A stretch of 6,430 nucleotides of DNA, taken from assembly GCA_003223995.1 (NCBI GenBank), contig QHYA01000252.1, positions 1-6,430 of the forward strand, given 5' to 3'. Position 1 is the first letter of the stretch. Every line of letters begins with the position of its first letter. Shown here one piece after another: positions 1 through 5,065 of the stretch. Position numbers and translations under genes: made by a program. Below the pieces are notes generated by a model. The model ran no database searches and was not told the origin of the DNA. It saw nothing but the letters and a program-made list of their open reading frames with translations. The DNA is from Acidobacteriota bacterium. Lineage in GTDB: Bacteria; Acidobacteriota; Polarisedimenticolia; QHYA01.

Positions 1-155
1 TCGTCATCCACCGGCACGACCGCTGCGGCGCCCGGGTGGTGGATCATCTCCAGGTCGCACACCTGGCCGTTGGGGAGCCTCACCGTATCCACCGAGAGCT
101 CGACCACACGGCCCTTGAAGAGAGGCTTTGTCTCGAGTCGTTCTCCGTCGGGCAT
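1..155 (-). CDS. Nudix hydrolase, ADP-ribose pyrophosphatase type (N-terminal part, runs off the left edge)
   Basis: Only the first 51 codons lie in the window. The translation starts MPDGERLETKPLFKGRVVEL and continues with a VDTVRLPNG stretch and an HPGAAAVVPVDD stretch. This is the usual N-terminal beta-sheet domain of ADP-ribose pyrophosphatase-like Nudix proteins, in which a 'G.V..v..d.V.LPnG' segment is followed by an 'E...HpGAvavvp' segment. Family members hydrolyse ADP-ribose and related nucleoside diphosphate sugars to AMP plus a phosphosugar, in the cytoplasm. The Nudix box itself (GX5EX7REUXEEXGU) would lie beyond position 1, so catalytic competence cannot be judged. The ATG at 155-153 is preceded by an AAGGA Shine-Dalgarno-like stretch four bases upstream, which supports this start. 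The gene is divergent from the plus-strand gene at 249, with about 93 bases between them. The family call is good; the exact substrate is inferred. Confidence 0.85.
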   Translation of the reverse strand, partial: MPDGERLETKPLFKGRVVELSVDTVRLPNGQVCDLEMIHHPGAAAVVPVDD

Positions 156-248
156 CGGGTCCTTCGCGTTGCTCGATAGTAGCAGAAACGCTCGATGCGA
201 AGTCCCTCGGTCGGGGATCCCCAGGAGAGTTACACTCCCGTCCCGCAG

Positions 249-893
249 ATGCCGCCAACGAGATCGCGTGCGACGGGTCCGGTCAATGAGGGGGCGCTCG
301 GCCTCTCTCCGCATTCCGGGTGGGCTGTTCTTGTCGCTGTGGGCGGCACCTCGGCGCAGCCACAGCTGCTCATGCGTGTCCGGATCGAGATGGCTGATCA
401 AAATCTGCAAGGCTCAAAGCAGCCGTATCACGAAGTGGAAGGCCTTCCTATCGCAGAAGCGGAGAGACGCCTGATGGGCTATCGGGAGAGCGCCGGGGCA
501 ATGGCCTACGCTGCCCTCCGCCCCGTCGTGGAAAGTCTGCGAAGGACAGGGTACGAGCCTACGGCCGCCGGCATTCTCGAGTCTTCCGGTCGGAAGGTGA
601 CCTCCCTCGAGTCCATCCTGGCCTCGCATGCGCTCATCCACACCGCCGATGGGAATCACTTTCGAGAGGCGCTCGCCCAAGCATGCGCTCGCTGCGACCT
701 CCCTGTCCGGCGAGTTCGCGGGCGCGAGTTGCTCGACCAGGCCGCCAAGACCCTCCGGAAGCCACCTCAGCAGCTTCAGGCCTCCATTCAGGCTCTGGGC
801 CGGAGCTGTGGTCGTCCCTGGGATGCAGATCACAAGTGCGCCGCGCTTCTCGCTTGGCTGCTGCTCGCCGGCAAGACGAAGACACTGGGGTAG
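249..893 (+). CDS. Conserved-looking protein of unknown function, possibly RNase H-like fold
   Basis: A 214-residue soluble protein with no signal peptide or membrane segment; I cannot assign a named family. An N-terminal hydrophobic strand (GWAVLVAV, residues 24-31) is followed by a second strand (MRVRIEM, 42-48), a KQPYH motif (57-61) and a helical region at 68-100. Next come a striking SHALIHTADG motif (126-135, His127, His131, Asp134), a short LPVRRVR strand (151-157) and a C-terminal PWDADHK..ALLAW helix (190-203, Asp192, Asp194, Lys196). This order of strands and helices, with a terminal Asp-bearing Ala/Leu-rich helix, resembles RuvC/YqgF-type RNase H-like proteins. That is inference from layout only; the usual Asp on strand 1 is absent. 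The frame is also open back to an ATG at 195. I prefer the ATG at 249 because recognisable structure begins soon after it, but neither start has a well-placed Shine-Dalgarno sequence. The stop lies 6 bases from the end of the convergent EndoV-like gene. Confidence 0.8.
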   Translation: MPPTRSRATGPVNEGALGLSPHSGWAVLVAVGGTSAQPQLLMRVRIEMADQNLQGSKQPYHEVEGLPIAEAERRLMGYRESAGAMAYAALRPVVESLRRTGYEPTAAGILESSGRKVTSLESILASHALIHTADGNHFREALAQACARCDLPVRRVRGRELLDQAAKTLRKPPQQLQASIQALGRSCGRPWDADHKCAALLAWLLLAGKTKTLG

Positions 894-899
894 GATGGT

Positions 900-1592
900 T
901 CACGTGCCCGAGCGAGACGGTGACCCGGAGCGCATCTCGCGTGCGGCCCTTCGCGCCTCCCGGAGCGGCTCTGGTGTTCTCGAAGCACCCGTGGTGGCGA
1001 GGACGACGGCGACGGCCGCCTCGGGATCGGTTCGCCATGCCGCGTGCACCGCAAGGGGTCGGGTTCCCCTCCGGGTGCGGACCCAGTAGCCGATGAGCTC
1101 GCCGCCGATCGAAAGCGGGCTGGCCGCCCCGCGCTCGTCGAGCGGCAGGGGGCCTTCAGCCAGCAGGGGCCTGTCCGTAACGCCCACGGTGACCAGTCCC
1201 AGCCGGACGCCCATGTGCAGCGCGAGACCGGCCCGTCTCGGATGGTCGCGGCCTGTTGCGTTGACGATCAGGACCTCAGGGCTTCCGGGCAGGGCGCGGA
1301 CGGCTGATTCGAGCAAAGGCCCTTCGCGCAAACCGAGCAGCCCCGGTTCGTAGGCCGCATCCGCCTTCCCGCCGACCGTCACGACCGCGGCGAGCTTCCC
1401 GTCAAGGACCCATGCCGCTGCCGCCCAACCCGGATCGCCCGCGACACCGGCGCCCCCGTATCCCCGTGGGAAGCAGACGAAACAGCCTGCCACGGATCGT
1501 ACGGAGCCGGACCGCCAGGGCGGGGGAGCCTCGGAAGCGAGCTTCCGCTGGACGGCCTCCAACTCCTCTGGTGTTGCAGGCCAGGGCTCCAC
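900..1592 (-). CDS. Endonuclease V homologue with most catalytic residues replaced (probable pseudoenzyme)
   Basis: The 230 residues match endonuclease V (deoxyinosine 3'-endonuclease, RNase H-like fold; 223-225 residues in E. coli and Thermotoga) along the whole length. Family landmarks visible in order are an AG..V.F strand (35-41), the wedge-Tyr region AYEPGLL (80-86, Tyr81), LREGP (88-92, Glu90), the HPRRAGLALHMGV block (117-129), a TVGVT strand (135-139), IGYWVRTR (167-174) and RTPEPLREA (205-213). Numbering runs one ahead of T. maritima EndoV. Tyr80, Glu89 and His116 are therefore kept as Tyr81, Glu90 and His117. The metal-binding Asp43 is Phe38, Asp110 is Asn111 and Lys139 is Asp140. 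The protein probably does not cut deoxyinosine DNA by the known mechanism; it may bind nucleic acid or use other residues such as Asp53 or Asp116. The GTG start is supported by a GAGGTGA Shine-Dalgarno sequence. The homology is secure; loss of activity is inferred. Confidence 0.87.
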   Translation of the reverse strand: MEPWPATPEELEAVQRKLASEAPPPWRSGSVRSVAGCFVCFPRGYGGAGVAGDPGWAAAAWVLDGKLAAVVTVGGKADAAYEPGLLGLREGPLLESAVRALPGSPEVLIVNATGRDHPRRAGLALHMGVRLGLVTVGVTDRPLLAEGPLPLDERGAASPLSIGGELIGYWVRTRRGTRPLAVHAAWRTDPEAAVAVVLATTGASRTPEPLREARRAAREMRSGSPSRSGT

Positions 1593-1595
1593 GGC

Positions 1596-1604
1596 TCACC
1601 TCTC
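1596..1604 (-). promoter_or_regulatory. Shine-Dalgarno sequence fixing the GTG start of the EndoV homologue
   Basis: On the minus strand the sequence reads GAGAGGTGA, then GCC, then the GTG start codon at 1592-1590. Seven bases (GAGGTGA) match the complement of the 16S rRNA 3' tail, with six bases from the GAGG core to the start. This decides the non-ATG start. Confidence 0.7.
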
Positions 1605-1623
1605 TTGTGCGTCCTTGTGCGTC
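1604..1623. repeat. Two tandem copies of a 10-base unit in the leader of the EndoV homologue
   Basis: CTTGTGCGTC at 1604-1613 is repeated exactly at 1614-1623 on the plus strand, which is GACGCACAAG twice on the minus strand. It lies directly upstream of the Shine-Dalgarno sequence of the EndoV homologue. No function can be read from two copies; it could be replication slippage or a small leader element. Confidence 0.6.
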
Positions 1624-1717
1624 CGTCCTGTTCTCGTGCGAGCCTACCTCAGAACAGCCCCGGCCGCCCCGTCGCGGCTGCAGGATGATGCAGGATGAAG
1701 CGAAGCAATCCGGGCAG

Positions 1718-2182
1718 CTACGGAAGGCGACGTTCGGCGGTTCGCAGGAGTGTAATGAGGGAATCGGGCGTGGCGGCCATCCTCAGGTCGTCGATCACGC
1801 CTGGCATCTCGATCAGGCGCGCGATGCGCGCGAGCAGGCGCACATGCTGCTCCGTCGCGTCGGGAGGGCCAAGCAGGCAGAAAACGATGAAGACTTTTCC
1901 GCCGTCGAGCGAGCGGAAATCCATTCCGGAAGCGAGGCGAGCGAGGGCGCAGACCGACTTCGGCGCCGCCCCCGTGTAGGCGTGCGGCACCGCGATGCCG
2001 GGGTGAATGCCCGTGGACATCACTTCTTCCCGCTCGATCAGCCGCCTCAGCGGCTCCTCGACCGCGGTCAGGGCGCCGGTCGAAACGAGACATTCCACGA
2101 GCCGGCGAAGAAGGGCGTCGCGGTCCGGCGACTCTATGTCCAGAAGCACGTTGCGCTGGTCAAGGTATTCGACGAGCCTCAC
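1718..2182 (-). CDS. PTS EIIA domain protein, fructose/Ntr (PtsN-like) type
   Basis: A 154-residue single-domain protein of the fructose-mannitol/Ntr IIA family, at its usual length. The N-terminus (LVEYLDQRNVLLDIE, residues 3-17) matches the family start. The GIHPGIAVPHA segment (58-68) carries His67, the phosphorylated histidine, corresponding to His73 of E. coli IIA-Ntr. A second conserved histidine follows in EQHVRLLARI (111-120, His113). Such proteins accept phosphate from HPr or NPr in the cytoplasm and either pass it to an EIIB or act as regulators. No EIIB or EIIC gene is present, so a regulatory PtsN-like role is likelier than sugar uptake, but rpoN and hprK, common neighbours of ptsN, are not in view. 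The start is GTG with GGAG eight bases upstream. An overlapping ATG five bases upstream is out of frame and stops after two codons. It lies 82 bases downstream of nuoL on the same strand and may be co-transcribed with it. Confidence 0.93.
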   Translation of the reverse strand: MRLVEYLDQRNVLLDIESPDRDALLRRLVECLVSTGALTAVEEPLRRLIEREEVMSTGIHPGIAVPHAYTGAAPKSVCALARLASGMDFRSLDGGKVFIVFCLLGPPDATEQHVRLLARIARLIEMPGVIDDLRMAATPDSLITLLRTAERRLP

Positions 2183-2264
2183 CGCATTCTCTCCGGGAGC
2201 CGCGGGTGCGCAGGGACGCTGGGCAAGAGCGGTGGAGGGATCCTCGGAAGGCGGAAGATCCGTG

Positions 2265-3173
2265 TCATGAAGAGATCAGATACCAGAGCAGGGCGACGGC
2301 GCCTATCAGCAGCAGCAGCGCGTAGTTGCGCACGAAGCCGGTCTGGACGAGACGAACGATCTGCCCCGCTCCCTGAGCAAGAACTCCCAGGCCGTTCACG
2401 ATGCCGTCGATCACCGTCCTGTCGATCGCCTCGAAGGCGGCGCAGCCGCCGTAGTAGGCTCGCAGCACAGTCGCGTCGTACAGCTCGTCCACCCAGTACC
2501 GATTGGCGACGAGGCCGTAGAGCGGCCCGGCCCCGCGGGCCACGCGCTGCGGCGCATCAGAACCGGCCCGGTAGAAAGCGACGGCCGAGCCGATCCCGAT
2601 CGCGGCGACCGCGGTGGCGGCCAGGATGAGCAGCCCGGCGGCCGGAACACCCCCCGCGCTCGCCGGAACGGTCTCGAGGACGGGCTCGAGCCACCGCTCG
2701 ATGACGTCCGGGATTCCGAGGAGGAATCCAAGGGCGGCGGGAATGCCGATCCAGCCTCCAACGATTGACAGGACCGCCAGCGCGATGAGCGGCACGGTCA
2801 TAAATCGCGGGGATTCATGAAGGTGATGCTCCTGCTCGCGCGAGCCCCGGAAGTCGCCATGGAACACCATCATCACCAGCCGGAACATGTAGAAAGCGGT
2901 GCACAATGACACCGCTGTCCCGGCCGCCCACAGCAGCGGCCGCCCCGCGCCCCACGCGGCGGCGAGGATCTCGTCCTTCGAGAAGAACCCCGCCAGCGGC
3001 GGTATTCCCGAGATCGCCAGGGCTCCGGTAACGAAGGTCCAGTAGGTCACGGGCAGACGCGACCTCAGCCCCCCCATCCGGCGGATGTCGGTCTCGCCGC
3101 CCATCGCGTGCATCACGGATCCGGACCCGAGGAAGAGGAGCGCCTTGAAGAAGGCGTGCGTCACCAGGTGAAC
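2265..3173 (-). CDS. nuoL: NADH-quinone oxidoreductase subunit L, C-terminal fragment (frameshifted from the N-terminal part)
   Basis: About 302 residues of NuoL, the distal proton-pumping antiporter-like membrane subunit of respiratory complex I. The fragment begins at HLVTHAFFKALLFLGSGSV, which carries the conserved His/His/Lys of the broken helix (His334, His338 and Lys342 in E. coli numbering). It continues through the DIRRMGGL segment and GFFSKDEIL (Lys399 equivalent), several transmembrane helices, the NRYWVDELYD segment and the C-terminal region of the long lateral helix and final anchor, ending LWYLISS. The C-terminus is intact. The frame is open further upstream to about 3284, but there it reads sequence that encodes NuoL in the other frame, so that extension is not real protein. 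No Shine-Dalgarno sequence supports independent translation. The fragment joins the upstream half out of frame, with about 57 codons absent. No nuoM or nuoN follows; the next gene is a PTS IIA. Confidence 0.92.
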   Translation of the reverse strand, partial: VHLVTHAFFKALLFLGSGSVMHAMGGETDIRRMGGLRSRLPVTYWTFVTGALAISGIPPLAGFFSKDEILAAAWGAGRPLLWAAGTAVSLCTAFYMFRLVMMVFHGDFRGSREQEHHLHESPRFMTVPLIALAVLSIVGGWIGIPAALGFLLGIPDVIERWLEPVLETVPASAGGVPAAGLLILAATAVAAIGIGSAVAFYRAGSDAPQRVARGAGPLYGLVANRYWVDELYDATVLRAYYGGCAAFEAIDRTVIDGIVNGLGVLAQGAGQIVRLVQTGFVRNYALLLLIGAVALLWYLISS

Positions 3174-3180
3174 AGGTAGA
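3161..3180 (-). other. nuoL junction: internal deletion plus frameshift
   Basis: Minus-strand sequence around 3178-3161 reads in frame A as Tyr-Leu-Phe-Thr-Trp-stop and in frame B as His-Leu-Val-Thr-His. Comparison with remembered NuoL sequences puts the last aligned upstream residue near 'SALYL' and the first aligned downstream residue at 'FHLVTHAFF'. About 57 residues (approximately E. coli 276-332) are absent, including the DIKRVLAYST helix with its conserved Lys305. The lost length is not a multiple of three. This is a clean deletion in otherwise undamaged coding sequence, so it is either recent or an assembly error. Confidence 0.8.
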
Positions 3181-4108
3181 GCGCCGAGCAGCGGCTCACC
3201 ATGTACACTCCCGCCGTCACCATGGTGGCGGCGTGGATCAGGGCGGAGACGGGAGTCGGCCCCGCCATCGCGTCCGGCAGCCATACGTATAGCGGGAGCT
3301 GGGCCGACTTGCCGCAGGCACCGGTGAAAAGTGCCAGGGCGATCAGCGTCAGCGCGAGGTCTCCGGGCAGCCCGGCGGCCCCGGCGCTGATGTCGCTCAT
3401 CACCTCGTGGATGTCGAGCGTGCCGAATATGCCGAGGACACCGAGGATCCCCAGAATGAAGCCGAGATCACCGATGCGGTTCACAATGAAGGCCTTCCGC
3501 CCGGCGGATGCCTTCTCCACGTCCTCGTACCAGAACCCGATCAACAGGTACGAGCAGAGCCCGACCCCTTCCCAGCCGACGAACATGATCAGGAAATTCG
3601 CCCCCAGCACGAGTACGAGCATCATCGCCGTGAAGAGGTTGAGGTAGGAGAAATAACGGGCGAAGCCAGGATCCCCACCCATGTACCCGACGGAGTAGAC
3701 GTGGATCAGGAAGCCGACGCCCGTAACGACGAGAACCATCGCGGCGGAAAGGGGATCCAGGGCCAAGGACAAGGAGACATCGAAGGAAGCACTGCTGTGG
3801 GCCCCGCCGGTCTCGCCGACGGGGCTTGGCCGCGGCGGCGGACCGAGAGGCAGCCAGTCGTAGACGTCGACCTGGACCCGCCGCTGCTCAGGATCGATAT
3901 GGACTCCGGCGCGATCCGGAGCGGCACGAGCCTCCATCCGTCCCGCTGGCAACTGCAAGACGGCGCCGGCGGAGATCAGCAACGCAGCGAAGACGCTTCC
4001 GCAGGCGATCCAGGAGACGGCGCGCCGCGACACGCGGCGCCCCGCGAGCCCGCAGAAAAGAAAGCCCAGAAATGGCAGAAGAGGGATGAGCGGTATCAGC
4101 CGCAGCAT
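3161..4108 (-). CDS. nuoL: NADH-quinone oxidoreductase subunit L, N-terminal fragment (ends early at a frameshift)
   Basis: 315 residues, of which about 312 are genuine NuoL; the family length is roughly 610-700. It opens MLRLIPLIPLLPFLGFLFCG (first membrane helix). A long polar loop at about 55-115 exceeds the E. coli loop by roughly 35 residues. Then come LDPLSAAMVLVVTGVGFLIH (117-136), the GWEGVGLCSYLLIGFW block (178-193, key Glu180, equivalent to E. coli Glu144), CGKSAQLPLYVWLPDAMAGP (265-284, Lys267, equivalent to Lys229) and SALIHAATMVTAGVYMV (288-304, His292). These residues belong to the proton path of the antiporter fold. The ATG has AAGGA six bases upstream. After SRCSALYL the frame meets TGA at 3163-3161, where other NuoL proteins continue for about 57 residues before FHLVTHAFF. 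A promoter at 4338-4366 reads into this gene through a leader of about 220 bases. As it stands the gene cannot make functional NuoL. Confidence 0.94.
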   Translation of the reverse strand: MLRLIPLIPLLPFLGFLFCGLAGRRVSRRAVSWIACGSVFAALLISAGAVLQLPAGRMEARAAPDRAGVHIDPEQRRVQVDVYDWLPLGPPPRPSPVGETGGAHSSASFDVSLSLALDPLSAAMVLVVTGVGFLIHVYSVGYMGGDPGFARYFSYLNLFTAMMLVLVLGANFLIMFVGWEGVGLCSYLLIGFWYEDVEKASAGRKAFIVNRIGDLGFILGILGVLGIFGTLDIHEVMSDISAGAAGLPGDLALTLIALALFTGACGKSAQLPLYVWLPDAMAGPTPVSALIHAATMVTAGVYMVSRCSALYLFTW

Positions 4109-4130
4109 CGGCGTCCTTGACGCTTCAGGT

Positions 4131-4153
4131 GCTCGACGCCGTCCCTGTCGAGC
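4131..4153 (-). promoter_or_regulatory. Perfect inverted repeat in the nuoL leader
   Basis: GCTCGAC (4131-4137) and GTCGAGC (4147-4153) can form a 7-bp stem with a 9-base loop in the nuoL mRNA leader. It lies about 22 bases upstream of the ATG and just above the Shine-Dalgarno sequence. There is no U-run, so it is not a classical terminator. It could modulate translation or be chance. Confidence 0.4.
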
Positions 4154-4258
4154 GTCGTCTCATCGGGGCGGCGTGGAGATTCTGGCGGCGGCAGCGCAGA
4201 TCAAAGTTTCCGGCCACGCAGCCCCGGCGCTTGCCTGAGACGCTCGGGCGGCCTACCT

Positions 4259-4300
4259 TAAGAGGCTTCATCGGGCCGGGGACCCCTTCCAGAAGCCTTA
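4259..4300. repeat. Imperfect inverted repeat in the nuoL leader
   Basis: GGCTTC (4264-4269) pairs with GAAGCC (4292-4297), and TAA/TTA (4259-4261 with 4298-4300) extends the stem past a two-base bulge. The loop of about 22 bases contains GGGG and CCCC runs. In the nuoL transcript it would lie soon after the predicted start. No T-run follows on either strand, so terminator function is not supported. Confidence 0.4.
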
Positions 4301-4309
4301 CTCGATGAT

Positions 4310-4325
4310 CGTGATAATTTTCACA
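4310..4325. promoter_or_regulatory. CRP/FNR-family-like operator palindrome
   Basis: CGTGA (4310-4314), six bases, then TCACA (4321-4325) matches the CRP consensus TGTGA-N6-TCACA at nine of ten positions, with an AT-rich spacer. Its centre (4317.5) is about 13 bases downstream of the start expected from the minus-strand promoter at 4338-4366, a position where a bound protein would normally repress. CRP/FNR-superfamily proteins control respiratory genes in many bacteria, which fits a site in front of nuoL. The binding protein is unknown, and the match could be chance. Confidence 0.45.
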
Positions 4326-4337
4326 AAAGCGGGGCGC

Positions 4338-4366
4338 AAGCTAGCACACGCTTCCGCCCGTGTCAA
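4338..4366 (-). promoter_or_regulatory. Sigma70-type promoter reading toward nuoL
   Basis: On the minus strand there is a perfect -35 TTGACA (4366-4361), an exact 17-base spacer (4360-4344) and a -10 TAGCTT (4343-4338), preceded by TGC to give an extended -10. The predicted start is near 4331, which gives nuoL a leader of about 220 bases. The -10 hexamer alone is poor (3 of 6), but the perfect -35, ideal spacing and TG motif make the whole convincing. Confidence 0.65.
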
Positions 4367-4391
4367 TCTCTTGGACCTCTCTCTTGGACCT
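4367..4391. repeat. 12-base direct repeat abutting the nuoL -35 box
   Basis: TCTCTTGGACCT occurs at 4367-4378 and again at 4380-4391, a 13-base period. On the minus strand it reads AGGTCCAAGAGA twice, with the second copy touching TTGACA. A third GGTCC core lies at 4395-4399. The position just upstream of a -35 is typical for an activator site. It is also 30-54 bases upstream of the GNAT start codon. Confidence 0.6.
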
Positions 4392-4420
4392 TTCGGACCG
4401 CTGCTACCGAGGGAATCACG

Positions 4421-5065
4421 TTGAGACCGCCCGAAGTCCTCGAAACGGATCGCCTGCGACTCCGGGTGCCCACCCTGGAAGACGCGCCGGAGATCTTCCT
4501 TCAGTACGCGCAGGATCCCGAGGTGACGAAGTACCTGACCTGGCGCCCGCATCAGTCGATCGAGACGGCCCTCGAGTTCACGCGCCACCAAACAGAAGAA
4601 TGGCAGAACCAGGAGGGAGCGGTCTTTCCATGGGTGATCACGCTGAAGGACGATGATTGTCTTCTGGGCATGATCAGGCTCCATCTCGAAGGTCATCGCG
4701 CCGATCTCGGCTACGTGCTCGCCCGCCGCCACTGGAATCGGGGTTTCGCCACCGAGGCGGTGCGCCTGCTCGTGGACTGGTCGCTGGCGCAAACGGACAT
4801 CTTTCGCGTCTGGGCGGTATGCGACGCCGAAAACGCCGCGTCGGCGCGGGTGCTGGAGAAGGCCGGCATGACGCGCGAAGGGCTCCTGCGCCGCTGGCTC
4901 GTCCTGCCGAACCTCGGGGACGCGCCGCGCGACCACTGGTGCTACGCGAAGGTCAAGGTGGGGAGCCTACTCGTAGCGGAGGGACTCGATCGGGTCGAGC
5001 CGGGAAGCACGGTAGGCGGGATAGATCCCGAAGATCGCGCCGATCAGGCTGGCGAACCCGAATGA
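4421..5065 (+). CDS. GNAT family N-acetyltransferase, RimJ/RimL type
   Basis: 214 residues; the family usually has about 170-190. The N-terminal LETDRLRLRVPTLEDAPEIF (residues 7-26) is the hallmark of RimJ/RimL-like GNAT proteins. Then come a central WVITLKDDDCLLGMIRL sheet (71-87), LGYVLARRHWNRGFATEAVR with the acetyl-CoA pyrophosphate-binding RxxWNRGFAT loop (about 96-115), and the AVCDAENAASARVLEKAGM motif (131-149), where the Asn and the following helix shape the active site. These enzymes acetylate amino groups of proteins, antibiotics or small metabolites in the cytoplasm; the substrate here is unknown. The start is TTG with GAGGGA six bases upstream, and homology begins at once, so the start is credible. 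The natural domain ends near residue 180 (DHWCYAKVK). The last 35 residues are read from DNA that encodes the permease C-terminus on the other strand, a 99-base overlap, and probably have no conserved function. Confidence 0.93.
   Translation: MRPPEVLETDRLRLRVPTLEDAPEIFLQYAQDPEVTKYLTWRPHQSIETALEFTRHQTEEWQNQEGAVFPWVITLKDDDCLLGMIRLHLEGHRADLGYVLARRHWNRGFATEAVRLLVDWSLAQTDIFRVWAVCDAENAASARVLEKAGMTREGLLRRWLVLPNLGDAPRDHWCYAKVKVGSLLVAEGLDRVEPGSTVGGIDPEDRADQAGEPE

Larger units (their letters stand above)
4109..4420. other. Intergenic region between divergent nuoL and GNAT gene
   Basis: I see no credible protein gene in these 312 bases. A 48-codon minus-strand frame (4271-4125) opens with ATG, but it is Arg-rich, resembles nothing I know and is of a length expected by chance in GC-rich DNA. 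The region contains, from the nuoL side, a perfect 7-bp inverted repeat (GCTCGAC at 4131-4137, GTCGAGC at 4147-4153) close upstream of the nuoL start; an imperfect inverted repeat at 4259-4300; a CRP-like palindrome at 4310-4325; a minus-strand promoter at 4338-4366; and a 12-base direct repeat at 4367-4391. The stretch around 4298-4325 is noticeably more AT-rich than its surroundings, as expected of a regulatory region. Confidence 0.7.

Noticed and set aside
1644..1680. GC-rich partial inverted repeat (AGCC...GGCT) between the IIA and EndoV-like genes as a terminator
   Set aside because: Only about 5 bp of continuous pairing and no T-run on the minus strand; not a supportable intrinsic terminator.
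2238..2261. GGATC...GATCC inverted repeat just after the nuoL stop as a terminator
   Set aside because: The stem is 5 bp with a mismatch beyond it and no T-run follows; too weak to call.
1412..2629. Very long plus-strand frame of about 405 codons
   Set aside because: It lies antisense to the EndoV homologue, the PTS IIA gene and the nuoL 3' end, all with clear family motifs. The translation is a low-complexity Arg/Pro/Ser-rich product typical of GC-rich antisense frames.
3174..3284. Upstream extension of the NuoL C-terminal frame to an ATG near 3284
   Set aside because: This DNA encodes conserved NuoL sequence in the other frame, and the extension reads as random Gly/Arg-rich protein, so it cannot be the true start.
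4125..4271. 48-residue minus-strand frame starting with ATG upstream of nuoL
   Set aside because: It is Arg-rich, has no recognisable motif and only a distant purine-rich stretch upstream. Its length is common by chance in GC-rich DNA, so I treat it as noncoding leader.
4313..4318. GATAAT as a plus-strand -10 box for the acetyltransferase gene
   Set aside because: No acceptable -35 hexamer at 16-18 bases upstream; the sequence is better explained as the AT-rich spacer of the palindrome.
4298..4936. Long minus-strand frame opposite the acetyltransferase gene
   Set aside because: Its codons are the complement of a clearly conserved GNAT domain; the translation shows no family features.
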